NCBI GenBank assembly: GCA_021904315.1
Contig: CM038922.1
Coordinates: 186,001 to 250,000, forward strand
Length of the DNA stretch: 64,000 nt
Origin: Sphagnum magellanicum
Taxonomy: Eukaryota; Streptophyta; Sphagnopsida; Sphagnales; Sphagnaceae
Direction: 5' to 3'
A model generated the notes under the pieces. It saw nothing but the letters and a program-made list of their open reading frames with translations. It had not been told where the DNA came from and did no database searches. A program made the translations under genes and the position numbers. Shown piece by piece: positions 46,965-58,600 of the stretch; position 1 is the first letter of the stretch, and every line of letters begins with the position of its first letter.

Positions 46965-47340
46965 TTGTCCATTTGACATCCATCAAACTCTCGTCAGACT
47001 TTCGTTCAACGTCTGTTTGATTTTCATTGGACTTTCGTCGAACATTCGTTGAACTTTCGTTGGACTTTCGTCAAATGTCCATTTGACCTTCGTCGGATTT
47101 TCATTGAACGTCCGTTTGACCTCCGTCAAACTTTCATTCGACATCCGTTCAAGTTTTGTCCAACTTTTGTTCGACTATCGTCCTACATCTTGCGATCTTG
47201 CATTTGTTGTCCTATGTCTTACGTTCTATCGTCTTGCCTTTCCATCCAACGTCCGTTTCATTTCCGTCCGACGTTCGTCCGACGTCCATTTAACCTCTGT
47301 CCAACGTGCGTTTCACCTCGGTTCGATGTTCGTCTATCAT
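46965..47340 (+). repeat. Tandem repeat with 33-bp higher order in the gypsy leader
   Basis: Units like CGTCCGTTTGACCTTCGTC with variable joints recur from 46965 to 47340. A 33-bp higher-order period keeps two frames open, so the translation shows an 11-residue echo (ERPFDLRQTFI...). This is repeat DNA, not evidence of a protein. Confidence 0.7.
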
Positions 47341-47634
47341 TGGTCATTCCCGATGACACACCGTATTCTTCAAACTGTACATTGTGTTAAAATTTTGTAG
47401 TTAATGCTTTGTATTGTTACAAAACTTTGGGCATGGGACAACACCATGTCCTCAAATGATGAGAACACTACCGCTTGGCAAGAGCCCATGTATTAGCTAC
47501 AAAATAACACACAATCTTTTGACCCGAATTTTTTAAACTCACGATCTTCACGATAGTACCATCAAGCCTCTAGATTACCACCGTCATCCAGTACAACTCC
47601 TACTAAGAATTCAAGTTCAAATTACACTACATCA

Positions 47635-48750
47635 ATGGTACATCAGAGTCCATTTGGAGGGGCTCATCAATGGGGTACGCCTATTACCACACCGGTTTTC
47701 ACACCATCACCATATATTCCGCTACAAGCCATTACATCTACACCCATATACAGCATGGAGGTCAACAGTTCCTCAGGGAAAGTTGAGAAGTTTAGTGGAA
47801 GGTTAAGTACTATTTTTTTGAAAGAGTTCAAGGCAACTTTCTCAATTGTGGTATGTGAATCGAAGCTCAAGAATGGCGCTAATTACACCGAGGCGTTCGC
47901 ATTCAAACAACTAGCCCGTTATGTGCACTGTGAGGCATTGGATGTTTACGAGCAGCATTCTCCAAGAATTTTGGGCGTCACCCAAATCCCCAATCCAGCT
48001 TATGACACAACCATTGCCATCCCCTTTCAAGTTACACTGCAAGCTACCATTGCACATCATGGGACTGTGCCTAATATTCCATTTTCGGTACCTACTTTAG
48101 TAAACCTTTATCGTTAACAACTCATTGTTGCGACCGCAAACATTCCTCCCACCATCGATGCATAAGCTTTTGTTGATCTAGTGGGGGAATTCTTTCAAAT
48201 TCTTGAACTTGAATTTCCGATTAAGAATTTTGAAAAAAATTTATAGCTTGCCACTTTCTCTTGATAAAAGGATGAAACCTTCAAGATGTTCTAGAGGAAA
48301 TTTCTCAAGCTTAAAGAGGATACTCAAAGCATCACAAACCTGGAAGCTGCCCATCCATATATTCATTCATTAGAAGGTATTCCAACACTCCATGCATAGG
48401 TCTTGTAACGGGTTTTTGCAAAATTTGAAAACTTGTACACTTTGCTAGATGTGTACAACATTTCTAAAAAGCTAGAACTGGCTCATGCACACTATGAGCT
48501 TAGTACTATGAGGCCTCCTTCACGTTCAAGGCCTCAACTTCCACCAATTGCGCCAACTAGATCATCACATTCTTCTTCAAGGGCTAAAGTAATGCACTCA
48601 ATTACACCCATCCTACCTTCTTGCAACTATGTGGCAATCCTACCCACAAAACAAGTGAGTGCAATATTCCTTCCAAAGATTTCTTTTGTGATTACTATGG
48701 GAAAGAGGGACATCAAAAAGCAATTTGTTTTGCCAAGTTCCCGGAAAGGA
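47635..48750 (+). pseudogene. gag and zinc-knuckle part of the gypsy element
   Basis: The N-terminal frame (47635-48117) has a Pro/Thr-rich lead then a retrotransposon-gag-like helical segment (KVEKFSGRL...FKATFS). Further on, 48621-48750 reads with two CCHC-like clusters (MQLCGNPTHKTSEC and FFCDYYGKEGHQKAIC), the nucleic-acid-binding knuckles of gag. Broken fossil. Confidence 0.7.
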
Positions 48751-49789
48751 AACAACTCCAATTACCATGGCAAAATTTGCCAACATCTTCCGTTACCCCT
48801 CAACCAAAAGCCAAGGCACCTTAAACCTTCCACTTAAACTTTCCCCACCAAGGGTAATTCTAGTAAGAATGCTAAGAAGAAGGAACACAATGCTGACAAA
48901 AGGGAGGTGCTTCAAGCCCATGCCATTCAAGTTCAAACTCTACAAAATGAACTCAAATCATTGAGGGCCCAACTTGCTAATCTAAAAGGCAAGTCCTCCC
49001 AACTAACTAGTCATGCCCAATTTGTACAAGGTTTAGGATCATAGGAGGGACCTCCTAGGTCGTTTTATGGCCTCCCACATGATGCCATGGTTGGGGAGTA
49101 TGTTTTTTCCAATGCACACAATTGTAATCTCACACCAAAATTTGCTACTTCTTTTTGCCCTTCCTATGTCGCGGCATAAGAGGCTAGTGTGGCACCCAAA
49201 GTTTCTGCCAGTAAGTAGGTAATTCAGACTGATGGACTTGCATTTGGTTCAAGTCCTATTACTAGGGCTAGAGGAGTTCAAACAATCATGCCACAATCTT
49301 TTCGTCCTCTCAACACGGAAGAAAAACGCACCTTATTGGCGAGGGGGGAGGAAACTATTACACCACAAGCTATTAGGGCATCAAATTCCCATGTCCCATG
49401 AGTACATGTACATCAAGAAAACACACAATTTTCCACTACTCAACTTATGGAATGCCAAACTTCAAATGCGTGAAGTGGCACAAAAGCTTATGAGTACACC
49501 GTTATTTAGTTTTCAAGATTTGAAGCTAAGCACTAGGGACATAATTACAGTATTAGAGGATACCCTGAACATTACATCAGGTCCTCTACTAATCCTTGAT
49601 CCACATGCTACAGAGGTCCCATCCAACACCTTGGAGAGACACTTGATTAGTTCACGTGTTGCAGATTGCATTCATAATCTGGTCATTAGTTTTAGCATGG
49701 TTAAATTAGTGGGTTTTCTTAGCTCTAATTCTATATTCACATATCTAAAAAAAGTTAAAAACACCTCATTTGTGGATTTGTTATTCACC

Positions 49790-50060
49790 AATGGTGTTTG
49801 GATAACCATTTTCTCCACAAAGTCTCTCACTCATTTCCAAAGGTGGTGCCTAGTGAAAAAACTTCCATCGCCACTAGAATTACCATTGTCAACAATACTA
49901 AGTCACCAATCCAAGTGGGAGGACATACACCCAAAGTGGTACTTCTTGATACATGTGCCCAACCAATGTTTCTTGGAGTTCAATTCACCAAGAAGATGGG
50001 CGTGCTTGACTCCAAACTACGAAAATCTATGTGGTAGATTCACACCGTTAGTGGGAGCGT
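49790..50060 (+). pseudogene. Aspartic protease part of the gypsy element
   Basis: Reads PKVVLLDTCAQPMFLGVQF, the 'hydrophobic-hydrophobic-Asp-Thr/Ser-x-Ala' flap-site region of retropepsins, in the expected place between gag and the downstream domains. Fossil. Confidence 0.65.
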
Positions 50061-50599
50061 AGAGGAGGTACTTGGGGAAAGTTCAGATTTGATTACACTT
50101 AAATTCAATGAAGGTACAGATCATGAGCTTTGCTTATAGTTCAGATGTTTAATCACTAATGCCACCAGTTATGATGTGTTCATTGGGCAAGAGGCCTTGT
50201 TTCCACCAGGTTTCACAATTGACAACTGGTTCGAACATGCGTACTACCAAATGACTGATGGCCACCACCTGGGATACATACCCCTTGATTTACATGGGAA
50301 TATTAGTCCTATGGTTCACCATTGTATGCTCAAGGAAGCACACATTATTTCTTACATCCAATAAGCTAGCCACGAGTGGATAAAAGGAGATGAAGAAGAA
50401 ATAGCTTACGCCCAAGCTATTGAAAGCTTGAAGATGGTTCTTACTGACATTCAACATGGACTAAAGGTTTTACAGAGGTTCAAAGCAGCCCATGAACCCT
50501 TGGTCAAAACTCTATCTAGTTTTGAGAACATGAAAAGCCATGGCAAACCGATTAAACCAATACTTCGTCAACTAATTGCCTAGACATCACCTAAGGAGG

Positions 50600-51570
50600 G
50601 GATTACATTACTAGAGTTTTTTGGTGGTATTGGTACAAGTCTCAAAGCCCTACTACAGTCAGGGATGGTGGTTCGGAAATATTTTTACGTAGACATTGAT
50701 CCTATTGCAAAGCAAGTGGCGGCATCAAGAATGATGGAGCTCACAGCTAGATTTCCACAATAGTTTTCAACCACCATATGGAAGGCTAATTTCACTTTCT
50801 TGCCCTCTAACATATAACTAATTCAGAAAAAGCATGTGGAATTACTTGGCCCTATGGATTTCATCATTTCATGTTGGGAGTGTCAAGGATTTTCAACGGC
50901 TGGATTTGGAGAAGGTTTAAATGACACAAGATCCGGTCTCTTCACGAACATGGTACGATTAATCACCTGGGCTCAATCCATTTCTCCTATGCTTGGTTAT
51001 GTAATTGAGAACACCCCTTTTCAGCTTGACCAAAGGGAAAAAGTCTAGGAGCACTACACGTTAGTCAAGCATTACCTTGGAGAACCCCTCTTACTCGATG
51101 CGACACAATGTGATTCCTATGTGCACTGGCTGCGTAATTGGTGGACCAACCTGACACCACTCTCAATTCTGTAGCTAGCTCTGAGATACACCATCAGAGA
51201 CCCCAACCTATAGGTTTCTCACATATTGGATGATCAGAGCTCTTACTAACCAATTATAAAGCAAAAGAAACCTCCTTGGTTTCTTGTGAACATAATAGGA
51301 AAACCAAGAGGTGCTTGGACCACCTTTGTCTCCTTCCCAGGAGCACACGCCTTTCAAGGGGATGGACCAAGCTTAGTGTATCATCATGCTTCAGCCACTT
51401 GGGATGAACCAAGCCCAAAAGAAAGAGAAAAGGTGATGGGGTTCCAAGCTAGCAGAACTAGTCACACTAAGGTGATTAAATTGGAACATAACGCTCTGTT
51501 GGGGAGAGGCATGGACCTAAACTCCCTTACATGGTTGTTGGTAACCTGTGTACTCTTTCAAATGTACACA
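50600..51570 (+). pseudogene. 5-cytosine DNA methyltransferase domain inside the gypsy element
   Basis: Motifs appear in the order of ordinary C5 methyltransferases: motif I LLEFFGGIGTSLKALL (near 50610; binds S-adenosylmethionine), motif IV CWECQGFSTAGFGEG (near 50875; holds the catalytic Cys), motif VI YVIENTPFQLDQ (near 51000), then HYTLVKHYLGEPLLLDATQC, and a C-terminal LLGRGMDLNSL (near 51490; motif X region). The unpermuted order argues against capture of a plant DRM enzyme, whose motifs are rearranged, and favours a DNMT3/DNMT1-like source. It lies between protease and reverse transcriptase on the same strand, so it was probably part of the polyprotein. Fossil, broken like the rest. 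Confidence 0.85.
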
Positions 51571-51839
51571 ACACCAACACTGATTCAATCAGCTTGTAGT
51601 TTTGTCGATGCGATCACACGACATCTCGACCAAATACACTTGCCTATCTTCAAAACTCTACATTTCACTCTTAGTGTTGGGGGGGGAAGAGGTACCATGT
51701 AATTTGACTCAAGTTGTGTCTCATACACCTAGAAGTACATTAGCTTCTGGATAAACAATTACAACCTTCTACAAATCTACATAATTAAATAGTGGAAAAC
51801 CCAATACACCAGGTTCTTCAAACACACATTCCAATTCCA

Positions 51840-53270
51840 TTCCATGTGTTTCCAACTACCCTTTCGTTATGGGGAACCAGCTCACCAAGAAGGAGAGAAA
51901 GACCAGGTCACGAACTCGTTAATTAAATACAAGAATGTGTTCGCATTTTCAATGAAAGATTTAAGTAGGTGTAAGACCATGCAGTTCTTTATAATCCTTA
52001 CAAATGAAACACCCGTCTATCAGAAGAGGCATAGGTTGAGCAAACATGAGTGGGAACTGGTAGATGAAAGATGCAAAGAGCTCCATGAGGTTGGTCTCAT
52101 TTAACCATCAAGCTTTAATTTCATAATTGATACAATAATGCTAACAAAGAAGGATTCAACTGGATTATGGACTAAGAAAAGGATGTGCGGGGATTATAAG
52201 CCTTTGAACCTAGTTACACCTCAGGACAAGTACCCCATGCCCATCCCTAAAGAACCGTTTAATAGCATTGGAGATTCAAACATCTTCATAATTGTGGATT
52301 TGAAGCAAGCTTCAACTAGATTGTTTTCATTGCGAAGGATCGCAAGAGAATGACATTCCATGGAAACAAGTTGTGGGAATGGCTTGTGATGCATTTTGGA
52401 TTGAAAAATGCACATGTCTTCCTTTAACGATTCATGGACCAAGTTCTTGAAGGGATAAATTTCCTGAAGTGTTACATAGATGATGTCCTAATGCATAACA
52501 AAGGATTCTTGCAACACTTGGCTCATCTTGAAGAGTTATTCAAAAAACTCCACGAAGTCAATATGAAGATCCATCCTAAAAAGTGTGAATTTGTTGTCAC
52601 CTCAGTAATCTACCTTGGACACATAATTTTGCCAAACAATATTATGGCTCATTGGGCCAAAATAGTAGCCATTTTGGAGATCCCCAATCCTACTAATGTT
52701 CACACATTGAGGAGCTTCATTGGACTATGTAATTATTATAAAATTTATGTGCAAGACTTCAATACTATTGCTCATCCTCTCTATGCATTATTAAAGAAGG
52801 ATGTTGCTTGGACATGGAGTGATGAGGCTTAAGAAGCTTTCAACACACTGAAGGAAAAGCTTTCAAAGTTCCCCATTCTAAGAAGACCTGATTTCAGCAA
52901 GGTTTTCATTTTACACACTAACTGGAATCCTCTTAGTATTGGAGTTATTTTTGGCCAACTTGATGAGGAAGGTAAGGAATATGTTATTGCCTATCATCTC
53001 GAAGCAACAATAAGGCTAAGAGCAACTATTCTTCATACGAGGGGGAGTGCCTCGTTGTTGTATGGGCCATCATACATTTCAGGCCCTATTTTTATGGCAC
53101 CAATTTCACTTTGTATACCAACCACTAGCCTATCAAGTGGTTGATGACCAATGATAAGCTTAGTGGTAAGTTACCTTGTTGGGCGCTTATACTTCAAGAA
53201 TATGAATTCAAGGTTATTCATCGACATGGTATTACACATTAGAACACGGATACCATGTTGTAGAGACCTT
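51840..53270 (+). pseudogene. Reverse transcriptase and RNase H part of the gypsy element
   Basis: Recognisable pieces: YQKRHRLSKHEWELVDERC (the approach to RT), KRMCGDYKPLNLVTPQDKYP, CYIDDVLMHN (the Y-x-D-D palm motif), GHIILPNNI and LRSFIGLCNYY of gypsy RT, then the RNase H lead FSKVFILHTNWNPLSIG. Typical Ty3/gypsy spacing. Fossil. Confidence 0.9.
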
Positions 53271-53513
53271 TCATTACCTCTGAAGATTTCTCAGAAGCCA
53301 GGCAAGACTTTGACCATATTTCAATAATACATGTATCTAATGCATCTAGTTATTTTGCACTATTACAATGTAACCTGGTTGAGCATCCCATTGTGGATAT
53401 ATGGGAGGACTTGGACACTTTGAGGTTTTTTCAGCATGGGGAATACCCTCCCCAAGTTACATCAAATCATTGGGATCGCATACAACAACGATCCAAACGC
53501 TACTCATGGAGGG

Positions 53514-54307
53514 TGACACACTCCCAAGTCCCTTGTTGAACCCACTTGAGGGTCCAACTATGTAGAGTTGCGGAAAGTTGGGATTTGGGGCCCGCTCCCA
53601 ACTTCCTGCACAAAAAGGGGTAGAGGGGCGTGCTAGAAGTCTCGGGATTAAACTAGGAAGAGGGACTAGATTATCAAGCTCGAATCTGCATCCAAAACCA
53701 ACCACAAGAGGGTTAGTTAGCATTCGAGAACACCCTTGGGTGTTGGTACAAACCACGGGCACTTTGACACACAAGACTCACCATGGCTCGGACTCGGGGG
53801 AAGCCACCACCTTCCCCCATATAGTATACTCTGTAGTTCTCCGCCAAGGCTACATCCAAATGGCTCTTTTTCTCGGGACTCCCAAGTTGGAGTCCCGAAA
53901 CTGTCTCGGGTTGGAGTCCCGAGACTTTGGACGCTCATAGCTCCTCGCCGCAAACTCGAATCGGGACAAGGTCTTAATCAAAGTTGTAGCCCTCGTCAAG
54001 AGCTTTTCAACGTCGTGTTGCACTCCCTCAGGCGACGTCGGGAAGAGGTCGATTCTCGACTTTTAGTGGTCGGGAGTCAAACTGGCAGTGTGATTCCCGG
54101 CCCTTTTTTTGCCCATAACTTGGGCTGAAGATGTCCAAATGGCCCATGCGAGGCCATTTTGGGCATCTACACTTCAAGAGCTTTTCATTGATATAAATAA
54201 CGCACCTAGGCAAGGAGATTTGACCCTTCAAATCATCTTCTGAATTTTCCCACTTTTGGGAGTGTGAGTTGCATTCTCACACTTAGCCCCAAAGTGGGGT
54301 TGTGACA
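53514..54307 (-). mobile_element. Solo LTR, copy B, nested in the gypsy element
   Basis: Minus-strand start TGTCACAACCCC, end GAGTGTGTCA. The flanks are GAGGG and GAAGG (plus strand), a 5-bp duplication with one difference. It is 794 bp, CpG-rich and closest to copy A. It splits the gypsy element between RNase H and integrase, so it came later. The open frames through it are not genes. Confidence 0.9.
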
Positions 54308-54374
54308 GAAGGACAATCACCTCGTTCGATGCTTACCACAAGGCAATAGAATGGTTCCTCCACCACATGAATGC

Positions 54375-55250
54375 CCTGGTCTTATTTAAAAGCACATTTG
54401 GAGCTTAGACACTTTGGAATTAAGTGTACTTATAGCCTTCTCACTCTTCATTACCATTGGAGAGGTATGTATACTCAAGTTCGAGATGTCATTGTTAGGT
54501 GTGAACAATGTGATAAGGTGAGAACTTCCTTCTCCTTTCGACAACTCATGCTTTCTCCACTCCCTATTTAAGGCATGTTCTATCGCTGGTCATGTGATTT
54601 AACTAGAAAGTTACCACAAACCTCTAAAAGTAATGTCTACATCATGATTATGATTGATCATTTTTCAAAGTGGGTCGAGGTTGTTGCAGTACTGGACATG
54701 TCATCACATAGCACCAGCCAAACTTTCTTACAACAAGTTCTAAGTAGGTTTGGGGCTTGTGCTAAGTGCCTTACTAATCAAGGATCAGAATTCACGGGAG
54801 ATTTCCAAGACCTACTTGACCATGCTCTCATTAACCATCAACGGACTTTAAGAGATCATCCCCAAGCTGATGGCCTTGCAGAAAGGATGATTCAAACATG
54901 TAAGAAGGGACTTTGGAAGATTTGCCTCACTATGAACAAAGAGGATTGGGATTTGGCTCTCCTTTACATCGCCATGGGTTACATGATGTCCAAACATGCT
55001 TCTTTGTCTCATTTCTTTTTTTATTTTCTACTTTTTGGGAGACATCCCATTCCACCCTCTTTCATTACTGTTCAAATGGACCAGGTTGTGGACTTGAATT
55101 CTCCATCCATTTGGGCTAGGGTCATTGTAGATAGGGTTACTCTATTCAAGAGGGTGATGCCCATGGCCATGGAAAACTTGTCCATTGCACAACATCAAAA
55201 CACCTTTTGTATGCACACACACGAGGTGGCAGTTACAAACCTAAGGTGAA
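54375..55250 (+). pseudogene. Integrase part of the gypsy element
   Basis: The zinc-binding part reads LRHFGIKCTYSLLTLHYHW then RCEQCDKVR (H2C2). The core (54575-55249) reads IMIDHFSKWVEVVAV, TNQGSEFTGDF and ADGLAERMIQTCKKG, which place the D,D-35-E residues of a retroviral-type integrase. Fossil. Confidence 0.9.
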
Positions 55251-55469
55251 ACAATTTGATGTAGGTGATTTTGTGTATCTCCAATGGCAACCTAATGATA
55301 CTCTAGACATTTTTTTCCGGTTGCACTATCTTGAGGATTAAGGTGATTAGGCCTTCATGTGTGTTGGAGTTGCAAGGAACTAACGGACACACAATTCGAG
55401 ACCATTCCAAAAACTATGTGCCTTGCCACTTGCTGAACTTGGATCCTACCATCATCATGTCAACTTGGA

Positions 55470-55642
55470 TTCCTCCACATGACTATCCATGTCAGGTATG
55501 TCAAAAGATAGATGATGCTGATCAGATGCTACTTTACAATAATTGTAATGGTGGATACCATTTCTTCTACCTCAAGTCGAAGCTCACTCAAGTTCCCATT
55601 GGCAGTTGGTATTATTCATCATGTTCTCCTGCAACACCTTGA
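55470..55642 (+). pseudogene. PHD-finger-like C-terminal module of the gypsy element
   Basis: After the integrase and an 'IRDHSKNYVPCHL' linker comes CQVCQKIDDADQMLLYNNC, then GGYHFFYL and PIGSWYYSSC. The Cys/His spacing and the 'DADQMLL' and 'P.GSW' words are those of a PHD zinc finger, a reader of histone tails. Many gypsy elements of plants carry a chromodomain here instead. Fossil. Confidence 0.7.
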
Positions 55643-55680
55643 TTTCTACTCAGACCATGCCATGTTTTTCCCAGTTTAGG

Positions 55681-55692
55681 TCTGGGGGGGGG
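55681..55692 (+). other. Polypurine run near the 3' end of the gypsy element
   Basis: A run of eight or nine G soon after the last coding part, where a polypurine tract for plus-strand priming is expected. No LTR start matching 45977 follows, so the call is tentative. Confidence 0.35.
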
Positions 55693-55695
55693 TAC

Positions 55696-56718
55696 ATGAA
55701 AATTTCATTTCAACCTCCTCTTGTGCATTGTATATATATGTGCATGCATCTCTTTTTGGTTGAATAGTTTCTACCTTTGATTAGTTTTAGTCTTTTTGTT
55801 TAGTAGAGTTTACTATGGATCTACACCCTTACGACATCATATGTCATGACACTACACGTCATGACAATGGCTTCAAAATCCTTCAAATCTTGAGGGAAAT
55901 TCAAAAATAAGGATCCATAGGAAGTAGATTATGGTAGTTTTGATTTGAATTATAAGAATCCAACCATGAAATTGCTTATGTTTGGAATTGATGCGAAGAA
56001 ATTGGTCAAGGAAGGCCATGTCATTCTTGAAGAGGTTACGGTCGTGTTTAGCCACAATAAGGCCAATGGTTACATATCAAATAGGGTATTTGCAAACTAT
56101 AGTGGATCACTTTTGACCAATTTTTTGAGTCCTTAAAAGTGTGTTTCGTAGTGTATTTTTTACAAGCTAAAAATTGTGAAGTTATAAACTTGTAAAATTG
56201 TTCATTTTTTTTTTTAACAAAAATAACACATGACCATGCAATACCTCGTAGGCTATAATGTTTGTGAAAAAAAATATAATAATTCATACAAATGTAATAT
56301 TGATGGACTTTACCATTTTCATCAATATTTGACCTATGAAAAAATCCATAAAACTTTTATGTGACTTTCAAATGATTTGCAAACACCCATTTTAAATTAC
56401 TACCCACATTTTTGAGTTTTGGAAAAAAAATGATTTATTTCATTATAAGTTGAACATATGGTGAATCCATTTACATGTCCTTTATGTACTATCACACTAT
56501 AACTAATATGCGATGAAAAGCCCCCCATTTGGTGTAGAAAATTAAACTTCAAATAATTTCAAGATTTTATCACGCTAGATTAAATCACAATCACATACAT
56601 GAATCCTTTTTCATAAAATTTAATAACTATTTGACATGGGACAAATTCTAATCATAAAAGTGCTAAAAAATATGGACTTTCACACCAAAAGTTATCCACT
56701 CTATCTTGCAAATACTCG
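55696..56718. other. Unassigned sequence right of the gypsy element
   Basis: A 63-codon frame at 55945-56136 (KNPTMKLLMFGIDAKKLVKE...) has a protein-like composition, but I do not recognise it and it has no splice or start context. The facing CATATGTCATGAC / CGTCATGAC words near 55840-55865 do not make a convincing LTR start. Confidence 0.35.
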
Positions 56719-57495
56719 ATAGGGTGAAAGCACATTAAGGTTAAACCACTTTTCACCCAAAAAAATGATGTATAACGAGCATTATAATACACAATAAGTT
56801 AAAATCTTAATGGTATTATTTGGTTATCATAAACACAAGCAAAAAACTTTAAAATTTGCATAACATTTTGGAATTAAAAGTTCACTTTTAGTCAAAATTA
56901 ATGTTGATCTAATATTAAAAATGAAGGAAATTGGATAAAATTAATGTACATACAGTATAAAACTTACAGTTTTTCAACGGCCATAGGGCCTCATGTTTGT
57001 GATTAATGAAACATTACCAAACAAAAGAAAATTGAAAAAACAATACAATGCCTATCTATAAAATCTCCTCCTTTTTGATACGGTAGTGGTTTTTTTCTTT
57101 AAATATATATATTATTATGCATTTATTGTTCAAAAATGCAATAAACACACTTTTTTTATAATAAAATTTCATCCAAAAACTTTAAATCCTTAAATGATCA
57201 AAAATTTAATTCATGTATATCAATATCATACACCATAAAAAAAATTCACCCAAGAATTCCACTCGCAACCTTGGTTTTGAAGTATGTATGCATTTTTTTC
57301 TAACTCTATGACATGTACTATTTTGTCACAAATATATTCCATACATTAAAAAAATCATTGTTTGTTGGATTTTTTAAAATTTGATTAGATTAAGTTTCAA
57401 ATTAATCAATTATATTTAAAACAAGCAAAAATAATCCAAGATGTGATGTCCATACATTACAAAAAGAAATAATTGTAAAAAGATTATACTTGTGA
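56719..57495 (+). repeat. Direct duplication, first copy (about 0.75 kb)
   Basis: Shares with 57835-58600, in the same order, AGGGTGAAAGCACA, GATGTATAA...GTACA.GATAAGTT-type text, GGCC.TA.GGCCTCATGTTTGTG, CCTAG..TTTGAAGTATGTATGCA and ATCC.A.ATGTGATGT. Identity is moderate with many small gaps. No gene inside. Confidence 0.75.
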
Positions 57496-57834
57496 TTACA
57501 AGTTTTGGGCACTTAGTGTGCTTATGCCCAATAGCCTTGAGTTTTTATTTGAGGCGAGGATGAAAACTAAAGAGTTGTAGTTCAAAATTTTCCCCACAAA
57601 TGAAAAAATCACCAACAATGAATTTGCACGCAAACTTTTTGGGGTATTGTGGCATAAAGAAGGGTGTGCCCATGAGTTGGCCATTGCTTGGTTTAGTGAC
57701 TACAAAGGAAAAATATCAAATGATGGTTAAAGCCCATCAAATTGATTTGGCCCATGCTAGAATAAAGAACAAAAAAGTTTTTGTGAAAATGGAGGGTACT
57801 ATTAAGTCGTTATAGTTGTAGAACCCAAATTAAA
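57496..57834. other. Spacer between the two duplicated copies
   Basis: A 71-codon frame at 57600-57815 (...YCGIKKGVPMSWPLLGLVTTKEKY...) is not recognised. It might be a transposon remnant. There is no other signal. Confidence 0.3.
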
Positions 57835-58600
57835 AAGGGTGAAAGCACACTACAAGCGAGCCAATTTTCATAAAAAAAGGTGATGTATAATTAGTATCAT
57901 GGTACATGATAAGTTTAAATTTTGATGGCATCATTTTACAATCTTATACATAAGCAAAAAAATCCTAGAATGTGCACAACAACATTTTGGAACTCAAATT
58001 TCACTTTAAATCAAAACTAATTTAGATCCAATGATTAGATGAAGAAGATTAAATAAAATCAATGTACATAACATATATAATGTGCAGTTTTTTGTCGGCC
58101 ATAAGGCCTCATGTTTGTGGTTCATAAGACACTACTAAACAAAAGAAATCTAAAAAAAATAATGCAATGCCCAACTATAAAATCTCTTTCTCTTTCATTT
58201 GGTATTGGTTTTTTTAAAATACATAAAATATTTTTCCTTTATATATATATATGAATTTCCAACCAAAATTTTAAACTTCCAAGTGGCCTTAGATTCAATT
58301 GATGTATATCAATAATAATGACCACCAACAAATTCACCAAAAAATTCCACCAACCCTAGTTTTGAAGTATGTATGCAATTTTTCATATTCCATGACAAGT
58401 ATTATTTTGTCACAAATATATTTCATATGTTGAAGTTCACCAATGTTTGTTGAAATTTTCTTTTTAAATGATTTTCCTAAGTCTAAATATAATCCAATAT
58501 ACTTCAAACAAACAAAAATAATCCATAATGTGATGTTTATATTTACATTAAAAAACCAAATGTAAAAACGCAATATTTATGACTATAATTTTTGGGGTGG
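57835..58600 (+). repeat. Direct duplication, second copy
   Basis: Starts AAGGGTGAAAGCACACTACA and ends with ATCCATAATGTGATGT and AT-rich text, parallel to the first copy about 1.1 kb to the left. The copies could be LTR-like or a plain segmental duplication. TG...CA ends are not evident. Confidence 0.75.

Larger units (their letters stand above)
45977..55695 (+). mobile_element. Ty3/gypsy retrotransposon carrying a DNA cytosine methyltransferase and a PHD-like finger (fossil)
   Basis: Order of parts on the plus strand: an LTR-like start (TGTCATGCCCG at 45977, TATA box at 46111), a repeat-filled leader to about 47.4 kb, gag, CCHC zinc knuckles, aspartic protease, a 5-cytosine methyltransferase domain, reverse transcriptase, RNase H, a nested solo LTR, integrase with its H2C2 and core parts, a C-terminal PHD-like module, and a polypurine run near 55685. 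Protease-RT-RNase H-integrase order places it in Ty3/gypsy. It is broken in well over a dozen places and cannot be active. I could not find a matching 3' LTR, so the true right end is uncertain. It is older than solo LTR B, which lies inside it. The extra methyltransferase is discussed in the findings. Confidence 0.9.

Noticed and set aside
47049-47400. Two overlapping plus-strand frames of 105-113 codons
   Set aside because: A 33-bp tandem repeat keeps several frames open. There is no known domain.
55838-55870. Start of a 3' LTR for the gypsy element
   Set aside because: TGTCATGAC resembles the 5' start TGTCATGCC, but the similarity stops after a few bases.
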